From positions 3,668,142 through 3,732,141 of the forward strand of contig JAEVLN010000005.1 of the NCBI GenBank assembly GCA_018350325.1: a DNA stretch of 64,000 nucleotides, given 5' to 3'. This stretch comes from Globodera rostochiensis. Its lineage: Eukaryota; Nematoda; Chromadorea; Rhabditida; Heteroderidae. Made by a program: the position numbers and the translations under genes. This document shows positions 32,873-42,870 of the stretch, in pieces; the stretch's first letter is position 1; each line of letters begins with the position of its first letter. A model generated the notes under the pieces. It had not been told where the DNA came from. It saw nothing but the letters and a program-made list of their open reading frames with translations, and searched no databases.

Positions 32873-34333
32873 ATGAAAACGTCGTCGTCACTACAAAAAT
32901 TTGGTGGCCATCTATTCCTTTTGATTTGTTGCAAAATTCAAATTGCTTCATCGTTAGCGCACGAATCGGATGAGTTAAGCAAGTTCATGGAGGAGCAGCA
33001 GATGAACCGGTGTGAACCGGAGGTGGAGAAGGACATCAGACAATGTCTGGAGGTCATAGAATTCGACTTTTCAATTTATTATCCCTAAAATGCCAACAAA
33101 AATTCAGCCAATGTTGGCCTATGCAAATGCCATCCAACTGGAGGACGATTTGGCCAACTCGCCGGACAAGTTGAACATGGCGGCGTTCCACCATCATTCC
33201 AACCATCGCCAGCACTTTTCGCTGCAGGGCGGCGCGGTATTTCGCCATTTGTGCACATTGTACGCAAACTTCAAAGTGAGTCCATAGCCTTAGGGTTGGT
33301 CGGAATTCCGTTTTTTTCGTTGTCTTTGGGCCGACAAAATAAACACAAAAAGTTTAAAAGTGCCAAATAGCCTGAAAATACCATCCTTCCTAATTAGGGG
33401 GGTTTACCTTTTTTGCTAAAATATTTGTTTTTCAATTAAGGCCTGCACTGAGTCGTCCTTCAAATGCTTCAGTCTGTCCGTCCGCGCGGTGGAAGCCAGT
33501 TACGGGTGGGTAGAAAGTCGTTGAGTTGCTGTGCCCGAACCCCGGGCCCGAGCATTTTTGGCCCGGCATTTGCCATTGAATCCCGACATTCCTTCCCGCC
33601 CCGAAGGGTTGGGGAGCATTAGTGTTTTACTGTAATGATTGCGGTATTTTTTTCTATCTGATTCGGTATTTTTGAGCAATGGTCAGGTTAACTCTCGATT
33701 CTACTCACTTTCGATTGAATTAAGATTATTCCCAAATCAATTGATTTGATTAACCCAAATTATTTTGATCACAATCCCCCCCCCCCCCCTTTTACACTCA
33801 GCTACGCTGCCTACCATCCAAATCGATTAAAAAATTTGTTTTGGACATTAAGCCTAAAAAATGTTCAGCTACATGTGCGGGTCAGGCCATGCCGCGTTTG
33901 AGCGGCACGCTAACTGTTTTGCGGAGGTGGAGAACCGCGAGCAGTATGTCCAGTGCAAACGGACAGCATCGCGTGCCATGGACCACGCGACTGCCGAATT
34001 GGGCGGCAAAAGCGGCGTCGACGGAGAGCAGTATCTGGACGGGCTGTGCAACGCCATGGACGAGTACTTGCACTGTTGCAAGCCGTTTGTGCTCGAAACG
34101 TGCGGGCCTGACGCATGGCAACTGGTGGCCAAGGTATGCGGAGAAGATCAAAGTGCAGGCTGGATGGGCTTTTTATCAAAAATCTCGCCACTGTCAAATA
34201 TACAAGAATTTGATCAAACATCCACCGATTGATCGCATGTTTCGTTCAGATCACACGCGAGTCGCTGCGAGTCAGCTTGCCAACCTGCAATCTGGAGCAG
34301 GCACTACAACAATTGGAGATGCGGCCTAACTGA
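32873..34333 (+). CDS. Secreted cysteine-rich protein, CPG4/DUF19-like
   Basis: Five exons join without frame conflict: 32873-33052, 33108-33275, 33441-33505, 33869-34133 and 34250-34333, giving 253 aa. Residues 1-28 form a signal peptide (HLFLLICC core). The mature part has regularly spaced cysteines, including pairs around CEPEVEKDIRQC, CTESSFKC, YMCGSGHAAF, HANCFAEV, VQCKRTA, LCNAMDEYLHCC and ETCGPDAW, and a last one in LPTC. This matches the pattern of nematode chondroitin-proteoglycan-4 or DUF19-type secreted domains as I know them. Exon 1's donor (GTCATA) is weak. The coding part is much richer in GC than its surroundings. It is unrelated to the multi-HTH family around it. Confidence 0.75.
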
Positions 34334-34448
34334 GACGGAGTGAAGGAAAAAAAGCCCCATTAAAAAGCGATTTAGCAAATGATCAACAAACGTTTCAACG
34401 CAAAAAAAAGTGAAACTATCAGAACGAAATTGCAATTTTTTTAAGCCT
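34334..34448. other. 3' flank, duplicated elsewhere
   Basis: AAAAAGCGATTTAGCAAATG and the following ~80 bp recur at about 44135-44222. Confidence 0.5.
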
Positions 34449-34597
34449 TTACATTTACACCAAATCTTTCAGCGATTTCTTTGCCTATTTCTTTGCATGA
34501 TTTTTTGACCTCACCGGAATTGTCACTTTTTATTCTAAAATATTTTTACAATTTCAAGCTTTTCATCGTCCGAGTAATTTGTCACTAAAAAAGCAAA
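34449..34597 (-). pseudogene. Orphan C-unit exon fragment
   Basis: Minus-strand sequence matches the start of the C exon (TNYSDDEKLEIV..., SGEVKKSCKEI, ERFGVNV) with its acceptor CTTTTTTAG. It breaks off before the TINQW helix and has a frame break near RIKSDN. No neighbouring A, B or D unit. Confidence 0.65.
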
Positions 34598-34599
34598 AC

Positions 34600-35290
34600 T
34601 GAGTATTTGAATGAAAGGGTCAATGATTTGGAAAAAAAACAATTTGGAATTTAATGATTTTAAATGCTGAAAAATAAATCTTGATCTAAAAATCGTTTAA
34701 TAAGCAGAATTCAATCATTATTTGCCTTTTTGTTGTGATTTGTGATTTTGCCCTAAACGTAGTCGAGTTGCGGTACTTTGGCCAGTTTTTAACCAGCAGT
34801 CATAATTTTCGCGCGTACTGAAGTGCCTCTTTTACACTGGCACTCAGTTGGCCGCCACTCACTCAAACGACGTCTGATCAGCTTCATCCATCAGCAGATC
34901 GATTTGTCTCAGAAAACTGTCAATTGATAACCAAATTTGTTTAGATTAGTCCACAAGAACCGTAAAATTGAACGCAAATGGGCACATTTTTGGGCCAAGT
35001 TTAAACAAAAAATTCGTATCCGGACGGCGCTGTCGGACTTCCCACCAACAAACTCATGCACACCGTCCATTCATGAAAATTGGGCAGTGCCCAAGGGAGT
35101 ACGTCCTACGTAGCCTAGGGGCAGAGTGTAAAAGTTGATGCGTCGTATAAATGCTGATCAAAATTTGATCACAGATAATGGATAGGTAAAATGCCCGTAA
35201 CAAAAAATGCCAGCAGGATAATGCCAAAAAGGAAAAGTTAAAACAGAGAAAAATGCCAACAGGGGACAAATTTGGGGTTCTTTCAAACAT
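34600..35290. other. No supported gene
   Basis: Mixed sequence without recognised domains. A 35254-35290 stretch precedes the 3' end of the minus-strand family gene. Confidence 0.35.
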
Positions 35291-35297
35291 TGGCCAT

Positions 35298-36278
35298 TCA
35301 AATACTATTTCTTGGATTCGAGTTCCCAATTTCCTGAACATTTGCCACGGCATTCTCATCAACAGAATGTCCATCGACAGAATTTGGATGCAATTGCTGT
35401 TGTTTAAATTGTCTCTTCCATCTAACCAAAGTGGCTCTGTTGATGTTCAGCTTTTTAGTAATCTTCTCGTCACTAGTTTTAGGATTTTGGCCCTTAATTG
35501 CATAATAAAGTTTCATCAATTCCTTTTGCTCGCTGTCGGAGTGTTTATGTTGTGGTGCTGTAAAAGAATTATTAATTAATATAAATAATTAATTGGGTTC
35601 AAAATACTCACTGCTTTGGCCAAGTTTTCGTTTCCACCTGTAAATTGTCATAAAACTGAGGCCCAATTCTTTCGAGACAGTTTCATCAATTTGATTGGGA
35701 TAAGAGTTTTTGAATCCGGCCCGCCTTAACTCGGCTTTCATTTGATCAAATTTCTCTACCAAATGTTTACGTTCTTCTTGTTCATAGAACACTTTTCGGC
35801 ATAAGCCAAATTCTTTTTTCCATTTATTTATTTTTTTGCGACTGACTTTTAAATGTTTAGCAATTTTATCCTCAATTTGATTTCTTTCTTTTGCAGAATA
35901 TTTTCCTTTTTGCTTAAATTCGTCTTTCATTGCGTGGAATTTGGCAACAATTTTACGTTTATCAGACTCTGTGAGAAGAGGAGCATTCTGATCAGTTGAA
36001 TTGGATTCAATTTGTCCAAGCTGATCAGTTGAATTGGGTTCAATTTGTCCAATTTGGGTGTTCTGCCGGTCGATTTGGTGATGGACATTTTGTCCAAAGT
36101 TTGTTGGCGCCGGCGTTTTCAAATCTTCGGCTTCACCTTTTTCCCACCAGCCTTCTCCGAATATTTCTTCAAATGTTTTGAGTGGCGTTTCCTCCAATTT
36201 TACTTTTACGGCTTCGGCTTTGTCTAGTGAATTTGTTGCAACGAATGCCACCAAAATTGAAATCCAAAACTTTTCCAT
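35298..36278 (-). CDS. Secreted multi-helix-turn-helix protein, copy 8 (A-B-D)
   Basis: Exons 36278-35612 and 35557-35298 join in phase 1 across a 54-bp intron, giving 308 aa. Signal peptide MEKFWISILVAFVATNS, acidic region with the EETPLKTFEEIFGEGWW insert shared with copy 5, two IE(P/S)NSTDQ repeats, unit A (SRKKINKWKKEFGLC), unit B (MTIYRWKRKLGQS) and unit D (ATLVRWKRQFKQQ). The linker between repeats and unit A is shorter than in other copies (TESDKRKIV). The tail ends IGNSNPRNSI. Confidence 0.85.
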
Positions 36279-36620
36279 TTTATTCGGGCAAAACAGCCTC
36301 TGAATTTAGGGGCATTTATTGAAATTCCAGTTAATTTTATAATTTAAACGCAAATTTGATATGGAAAAATTTGTGTTAATTTCTCTCAAAATCTTAATTT
36401 TTAAAAAATAAAGAAAATATTCACAAATGTTTACAATATTAATAAATATTATTTAGCTTTAATAACAAAATTATTGAAAGTAATAAATGACAGCTCACAA
36501 TTGAATGGGCATTCACATACCTAAATCATATTCTTTAATAATATAGCCTAAATCTTTTTTAACCGGGACCAAATCAATATTCCAGACATAAATTTTTTCA
36601 TCATCATTTTACAAAAATGA
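36279..36620 (-). promoter_or_regulatory. Type I upstream block of copy 8
   Basis: Core ATTGAAAGTAATAAATGACA at about 36473, ~195 bp before the ATG, then AATGGGCATTCACATACCTA and TCAATATTCCAGACATAAAT. Similarity to the copy 9 upstream region extends to at least 36950. Confidence 0.55.
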
Positions 36621-36739
36621 CGATCGATTATAAATAGCCAAATAAAAAATAATTTTTTTGTAACATTTTTCTCTAAATTTTCTTAAATTTTAAAAAGTAT
36701 TTTTAGGTTCAAAAAAACTCTATATACGGAGAATAAAAT

Positions 36740-36960
36740 AAATTTCTAGGAGAAAATTTTGGTAATTGAAAAAAGCGCTTTTTAAGGGGGCATTTTTATT
36801 TATTAGCATTTTTTTCTTAAAAAATTATTCGAAAAAAAGCCAAAATAGGCACAAAAAGTTCAAAATAAAGCAAAATAGGCACTAAAGGTTCAAAAGTGCC
36901 ATTTTAACGCAAAAAGGCTTTTTAAGCTTAGAATTTGCCACAAAATGGTTATATGAAAGC
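36740..36960. repeat. AAAATAGGCAC repeat, also found inverted near 45900
   Basis: AAAAGCGCTTTTTAAGGGGG, then AAAATAGGCAC units with AGTTCAAAA and AGTGCCATTTTAACGCAAAA. A related block lies at 45900-46080 upstream of copy 9, at the same relative position and strand sense, so it belongs to the duplicated gene unit. Confidence 0.5.
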
Positions 36961-37646
36961 AATTTATTTGAATATAAACTAGACGCCTGTGGGGGGTCGA
37001 ACTTATGTGGGGTAATTGATATTGAACTGTCCCTAGTGGGTTTCAAATTTTTATTCATTTTAATTTATTTATAGTAATAATGGGCAGGCTAAGCCTTTAC
37101 GGGGGCTGGGCAAGTCTTTCTTGCAGGGTCTTTGAAATTATTAAAATAAAATTGCATTTTTTAATTACATTTTACTCTTTCAATTTATTTATTTTTGTTT
37201 AAATTAAATCAATTTCCTCTCCACTTAACTTTTCACTACAACAATTGTTCTATGGGGTGCAATACTGGGGGGGGGGGGGGGGGGGGGTACACCAGCAGTA
37301 AGGTACTCTCTCTCTCTCTCTCTCTCTCCTTAATCTGGTATCTCTACCAGAATCTCTCCTCCCTTTTGCACACTATTTCTCTTCCTCCTTGATCTGCCCA
37401 TATCTCGATCAGTTTGGATCAAAACTAAATAATCTTTTTTTTTAGTTCATTAGTTCAGCTTTTTAAGCTGAATTTTATCATAAATAAATTTTTTTTAAAT
37501 ATAATTTCAAAATTTAATTTTTGAAATTTTTGCTCAAAATTGATCATACCGTAACTTGATCAGTTTTGATCAGAAACGAACAAACTTTGTTTTGTTCGAC
37601 TCACTCTTCGAGCTCAGTCTAAATATCTTTTCCATTACCCCCTAAG
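36961..37646. other. No gene; G-tract and CT microsatellite
   Basis: Long G-tract at about 37265-37287 and a (CT)n run at about 37305-37328. AT-rich elsewhere. Confidence 0.6.
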
Positions 37647-37795
37647 TAGGGTTGCACGGGACCGGGACGGGATTTCCCGTTTTTTTCAGGTCCCGGTTCC
37701 GGTCGGGACGGGACTTTTTAAAAATGAAAAGTCCCGGTCCCTGTTTTTTGGTCCCGCCGGGACCGGGACCAACCGGGACTAAATTTACACCCCTA
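37647..37795. repeat. CCGGGACC motif element
   Basis: Starts TAGGGTTGCACGGGACCGGG, continues with GTCCCGGT/GGGACCGGGAC motifs and ends TTTACACCCCTA. The termini are only partly inverted (TAGGG/CCCTA). No convincing target duplication. The left end recurs at 17816. Confidence 0.5.
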
Positions 37796-37844
37796 ATGAT
37801 GGCATCATCGAGCGACAATTTCAACCATTTTTACTTATGTCTCC

Positions 37845-37930
37845 CAAGGAAGTGGATGGCCTAGTGGTTGATCTTTTTGGTGAGTCTTATGTTATGTGTT
37901 GGGTTCGAACCCGCTTGAGTGCAAACACTT
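37845..37930 (+). repeat. tRNA-derived SINE-like segment
   Basis: A-box-like TGGCCTAGTGGTTGA at about 37857 and a near-perfect B box GGTTCGAACCC at about 37903. The T-stem does not pair beyond GGG/CCC and no acceptor stem forms, so this is a tRNA relic or SINE rather than a working tRNA. Confidence 0.55.
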
Positions 37931-38094
37931 ATTTATTGGTTTTCCTCTCTACTCAAATAGGCATCAGGGATGGGCGGAATTCCGTTTTTCCGTTGTTTTT
38001 GGGCCTTTTTTCCGTTTTCCGTTAAAATGCCACTTTTAACGGAAAAAACTGAAAAAATATACACCCCTAAGAATGGGATTTTTGGAGAATTGAA

Positions 38095-38190
38095 ATGCGG
38101 TTCGGTTGAGGTGTAATGGTGAGTGGTTGGTGTGGGGAGATAAGTGTGGGTGGGGGTTCAAATCCCCGTCTGAGTCAGTGATTATTTCTT
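38095..38190 (+). repeat. Second tRNA-derived SINE-like segment
   Basis: GGTGTAATGGTGAG (A-box-like) and GGGGTTCAAATCCCC (B box with a 4-bp T-stem). It differs in sequence from the segment at 37845 and no full cloverleaf is evident. Confidence 0.5.
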
Positions 38191-38399
38191 ATTTTACTGT
38201 AAAGTTACGGTGGTTAAACAATTTAAAAAATTCTTTTTACCTTTTTCCAATTTAGAAACAAACATTTTAGATGACAATTCACAAGCTTTTCATTCATTTT
38301 TTGTTGGACGAAATCAAAAAACATTTGGGGGATTTTGTTTTGCTCATTTTTGGAGCGATTTTCTTAACAAATCTTGTTAAGTTTTTTAAAAAAATTCTT

Positions 38400-38425
38400 C
38401 CGGCGGCGCCTATCGGCGCCGCCGG
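38400..38425. repeat. Perfect 11-bp GC hairpin
   Basis: CCGGCGGCGCC, loop TATC, GGCGCCGCCGG. Imperfect relatives of the CGGC-GCCTATCGG-GCCG pattern occur near 18848, 41125 (inverted) and 63938. Confidence 0.8.
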
Positions 38426-38554
38426 ACCCTTACCACTCCTAATAAGCTTCAAAAATTGCCGAATTTTTTAAAATTTTGGTGTTGGCCAAGCTCCTCCTTG
38501 AGAACTTTCATTGACAATGGGCTGAGAACACCTGTTTTTTTTTGAAGTTAAAAA

Positions 38555-39031
38555 TCAACCGTTTAAAAAACCTTTAATAATTGCCCTGGTTTTATCCCGT
38601 GCCGAGCCATATCGTTTTGCGATGTGCGAATCTGGAAAAATCCCATTGAACAGGGAGGACGCACAATCAGCCGAGGCGAATGAATGATGGTGATTAGCGA
38701 CGTGATACGCCCACGTTCCTAAGATAAAATAAAGTAGAAAACAAAAAGAATTGATCCAAACGACCTTCGGCTGCTGCAATTTGCATGTCAAGTGTGGATG
38801 ATGTTGACTTGTCCCTCACAAAATTCTCGATGGTTGCATTCCTCCGTTTTTCCTCTTCAATTTGCTTATGAAATTTGTTCTCAACATGTGATTTGATGGC
38901 AGAGACTCCCATTGATTCAACATTTACATCCTTTTGACAAAAAGCACAATAGAAATGGCCGATTCCCCTTCTGCTACGCTTGACAAAATTGTATTGTTTT
39001 TGAATGAATTTTTACGCTTTGCTGAAGACAT
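38555..39031 (-). pseudogene. Broken BED-type zinc-finger / hAT-like gene
   Basis: From ATG 39031 the frame MSSAKRK is followed by a one-base frameshift, then a BED-like finger (FYCAFCQKDV ... GVSAIKSHVENKFHK). A 46-bp intron (38719-38764) joins AAEG to a second exon with TWAYHVANHHHSFASADC and IFPDSHIAKRYGSARDK. The stop at FLNG truncates the protein far short of a transposase catalytic domain. This arrangement is typical of the N-terminus of hAT-related BED-finger proteins. The frameshift and missing C-terminus indicate a pseudogene. Confidence 0.65.
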
Positions 39032-40489
39032 GCTGGAAATAGAAACTTAATTAAATAAAATGACCATTTTTTGATAAAAAATGACTATTTCTATTGAAAA
39101 TTTTGAATATACACAATGCCAAACACGAATATTTCCATTAAAAACCCTTAAATTTTCAACACTCACGCCAAATTCTCATTTTTCAAGTACATTCTTGAAA
39201 ATAAGCACATTTTTAATTTTTAAGTACGAGGGTCCATTTTCAAGCACTGTACTTGCTATTCAAGTACGAATCGCAGCCCTGTAGTGTAGTATTGTTAAAT
39301 GAGAGGGCATTTATTTGATTTGATTGCAAAATTGCAACAAAGTTTTGACCGGGTCAAATGTTAGGCTTTGTTGAGTTTCTTCCTCCACCAAATTAAATTC
39401 ATATTATTCTCAACCCTCACAATTCAAATCAAACACAAAATAATTTACATTTTTTTTTTCTTCACAACAATTTTGTCAATTTTAAATCAATACGGCCCGG
39501 AAGATGGAGAAATGCATTGTTGCCATATTATGAGGCTGAAGCTCTGAAGTGGAGAAATATGCAAATATTTTCAAGCTTTTTTAGATTTTGCGGACCAAAA
39601 ATGCAACATGACACGCTATGGCTACTCCAAACTCGCGTAGAGCGGGACCGGGGGCGATTTTACATTGCTTCAAAATTAGTGGAAATTATAAATTTTGTAA
39701 AAAAGAATTACCTATCGTTGTGAAAATGTTTTGATCGTTGCAGCATTTGCCTAACCAAACATATTTTTGTTTCAAAAAATCAATTCATGGTTGGCCTTCT
39801 GCTCAAAATTCGTAATAATGTTTATGCCTTCCAATAATTTTTGTATTTTTAAAATTTAAAAATTAAAACATTAAAATTCCATTTTGAAACAACCAAATTT
39901 TTATTTGTTATTTTCGGTTTTAGCATCATAAAAAAATTAACAGGACCACAGGATTTTACAGGATTAATCTGAGAATCCTATTTTAAAAATATTTTTGATG
40001 ACAAATCAGAAAACTTCAAATTTCCTTTTTTTTGCCCAGTAAAATGTGAATATTTAAACTTTGTTCAAAGCTAAATGTTTTTTTAAATTATTTAAGTATC
40101 ATAAAATGCTGAAATCAGTGCAATTTTTTATTCAATTATTTTAGAAATTGAAGTTCAAAAAGTATAGTCATGGAAATTTGTACTTAAACCACAAAATTTA
40201 AGAAGTTTCGTTAATTTTGAAGCTAAAAAAATATTGCTAAAATCTTCAAAAAAAATTTCCCGGCGACACCTACTGGCCACCTTTCTCATCCCTAAAAAGC
40301 ACTAAAACATATTACCAGAGAACTCTTTCGCCTTTCTAAAAGTAGTTGTGATTTATTTTGATTTTGATTTGTTGGTCCATCACAAATGACGAGAAATCCA
40401 CAAATAAATCGCTTCATTCTTGAGGCTTTTGAGGTAAATGGATTTAAAAAACTAAAGACATTGCTGAAATTTTAAAATTTTTGTTTTGT
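39032..40489. other. No supported gene
   Basis: Motif patch with AAGTACGA/CAAGTAC repeats at about 39180-39270 ending GCAGCCCTG, perhaps half of another motif-filled MITE. No exon recognised. Confidence 0.4.
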
Positions 40490-40556
40490 TGCTGTAAAAG
40501 AATTTTTATTAAAATATAAATAAATTAATAAAAAAAAACTCACTGGTTTGGCCAAG
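40490..40556 (-). pseudogene. Relic of the family B-D intron
   Basis: GCTGTAAAAGAATTTTTATT...AAACTCACTGGTTTGGCCAAG is the complement of a family B-exon end, donor, intron and acceptor, with no exon sequence beyond it on either side. Confidence 0.55.
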
Positions 40557-41631
40557 CAGGAGAGAAGAAAAAACAATTTTTTTAAAAATTGTTTAACAAA
40601 AATAAACGTCCGGAAATCTTATTTATTTACAACGTGTTCCTTTTCGCCGAAACCCCCGCGGAGGGTCAAGGATGCAAAGTTTGAGCAAGATTTTTACGCG
40701 TAGGAATAGCACCCTGTATTTTGATGATAATGTTTTAGTGTAAAATTATTTTTTGAAAATTTGTAGAACTTAAAATCAAAATTTTAGTGAATTGCAAAAA
40801 AAAAAAATTCGATATTTCTAGGTCTTGGTTCTTGAGTCGGGAAATTTCTGGGGTTTTTTGGGTCTCGGTCTTAAGTCTCGGTGTCATTTCTCGGTCTCGA
40901 GTCTTGGTTCTCGGTAAATTTTAAGTCTCTAGCATCTCTAATAATTGTGCCCGATTTTTGCATCAGCGGTCTTTTTTAGGCCAATTTCAAGCTTCTGATG
41001 CAATAAGTCCGCCGGTGGTGCCGTTCAGGGCTATGTCGAAAATACGAAAAAGTCGAAATCGAACTCATTTTTTGCTTCAGTGGCCCTTCTAAGGTTTAAC
41101 GCTTTTGTGCGGGGGGGAGGGAGGAGTCGGCGATGCCGATAGGCGTTTAAGAAATTTCACCTAAATTTTCGCAAACCAGCCTTTTTCTTCGTAATTTCGG
41201 GGGAAAAATGGTTTACATTAGCGTGGATGTTCGGCGGTCTTTTTTGTGCGCATTTTAATTTAAAAAATAGAGCCTGGATAATAGAGCTGTTCGAGACTTG
41301 AAATTTACCGAGAATCGAGAACCGAGACCGAGACCGAGAAATGATACCGAGAACCGAGACAGAGAAATAATCCCGAAACGCGAGACCGAGAACGAGACCC
41401 AAAAAAACCGAGAAATTTCTCGACTCGGGAACCGAGAATCGAGAAATTTCAAATTTTTTTTTCGAAATTCACTAAAAAAATTTGATTTTAAGCTCCACAA
41501 ATTTTCAATAATAATTTTACACTCAGGGGTGCCACTGTCCTTGGTACTGATTTCGGCGTACTGATTCTGTTCTGATTTTCAGGATAATTCGTAATTTTGG
41601 ACCAATTTTCTTTAGCCGCATTCATAATTGG
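40557..41631. other. No gene; ACCGAGA motif patches
   Basis: A TCTCGGT/CTTGGTTC patch at about 40820-40930 and a facing ACCGAGAACCGAGAC patch at about 41305-41440 are inverse of each other, suggesting an inverted motif element. A CGGCGATGCCGATAGGCG motif lies near 41128. From 41527, CAGGGGTGCCACTG begins like a MITE terminus but no partner was found. Confidence 0.4.
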
Positions 41632-41840
41632 TAGGGTGGCGATTTATATGAATAAAAAATCTCAAAATATGGCCATAAAATATGGATGAAAAATTGCAAA
41701 ATATGGACCAAATATGGAAAATATGGATTATAAAATGGGCTCTAGAAGCTCCAACCAAAGTTAAAAATACTATTTATGGCATTTAGAAGCCGTTTAAAGT
41801 GCGCAAAAAAATATGGCTTTCCATATAAATCGCCACCCTA
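41632..41840. mobile_element. hAT-like MITE with AATATGG motifs
   Basis: Perfect 19-bp terminal inverted repeats, TAGGGTGGCGATTTATATG and its complement. The 8-bp target duplication ATAATTGG is exact (41624-41631 and 41841-41848). The interior repeats AAATATGGA. At 209 bp it is the smallest complete example. The terminus shares TAGGGTG with the element at 7979. Confidence 0.9.
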
Positions 41841-41996
41841 ATAATTGGTTGCAAATCTGTTAACAAATTGAGTAGAAAATTCAAAATTTTGCCAGCAAAT
41901 CTTACCAACCAATTTGCCACAAATTTTGAATTTCATTTTTATTTCTGGAAGCTTTTTGCCCGATATCCAGTCCATCGGAACCGCCGGAGAAAAGAT

Positions 41997-42870
41997 TTTT
42001 TGCAACAAATTCACTCGACAAGGCCGAATCCGTAAAAGTAAAATTGGAGGAAACGCCAACCAAAACATTTGATGAAATATTCGGAGAAGGCTGGTGGGAT
42101 AAAGGTGAAGCCGAAGATTTGAAAATGCCGGCGCCAACAAACTTTGGACAAAATGTCCATCACCAAATCGACCGGCAGAACACCCAAATTGGACAAATTG
42201 AACCCAATTCAACTGATCAGCTTGGACAAATTGAACCCAATTCAACTGATCAGAATCCTCCTCATCCTCCTCTCACAGAGTCTGATCACTCTGGACAAAT
42301 TGAACCCAATTCAACTGATCAGTTTGGACAAATTGAACCCAATTCAACTGATCAGAATCCTCCTCTCACAGAGACTGATCACTTTGGACAAATCGAACCC
42401 AATTCAACTGATCAGCTTGGACAAATTCAACCCAAGCCGAGTTAAAGCGTGCCGGATTCAAAAACTCTCATCAAAATGAAATAAATGAAACTGTCGCAAA
42501 AGAGTTGGGGCTAAGCTATAGAACAATTTACAATTGGAAAAGTGAACTTGGCCAAACCGGTGAGTATTTGAATATCAAATTTTTATTTATTTACTTTAAT
42601 TCAAAATTCTTTACAGAATCAAATAAACACTCCCACAGCGAACAAAAGGAATTGATGAAACGTTACTATGAAATTAGAGACAAAAATCCTAAAATTAGAA
42701 ATGAGGACATTATTAAAAGCCTGAACATCAGCAGAGAAACTTTATATAAATGGAAAAAGCAATTTAAACGACAGCAATTTCTTCAAAATTCTGTCGATGG
42801 ACATTTTGTGGAAGAAAATGCCGCGGCCAATGTTCAGCAAATTGGGAATACGAATTCGGGGAGTATTTGA
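41997..42870 (+). pseudogene. Multi-HTH family pseudogene with expanded IEPNSTDQ repeats
   Basis: The sequence enters the family mid-signal peptide (FATNSLDKAES) with no start codon; unrelated sequence precedes it. The acidic region is intact and is followed by six IEPNSTDQ-type repeats, the most in the window. A frame-changing deletion then joins QIQP to the middle of unit B (AELKRAGFKNS), removing all of unit A. The rest of B, a 57-bp intron (42560-42616) and a complete D exon ending NSGSI at 42870 follow. It is non-functional as read. Confidence 0.8.

Noticed and set aside
33293..33430. MITE in intron 2 of the CPG4-like gene (TTAGGGTTGGTCGGAATTCC)
   Set aside because: It resembles the left end of the 410-639 element, but no matching right end or target duplication was found.
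37971..38070. MITE starting CAGGGATGGGCGGAATTCCG
   Set aside because: The left end is convincing, but the right boundary (ACACCCCTAA) does not mirror it and flanks do not duplicate.
37845..38190. Functional tRNA genes
   Set aside because: A and B boxes are present but stems do not pair into a cloverleaf, so I call them tRNA-derived repeats.
6583..42245. Recurring ~61-residue antisense open frames (starting MNWVQFVQ) opposite the repeat region of many family copies
   Set aside because: They lie exactly opposite the conserved IEPNSTDQ and acidic coding region and recur only because that sequence is conserved on the coding strand. Some run into unrelated sequence.
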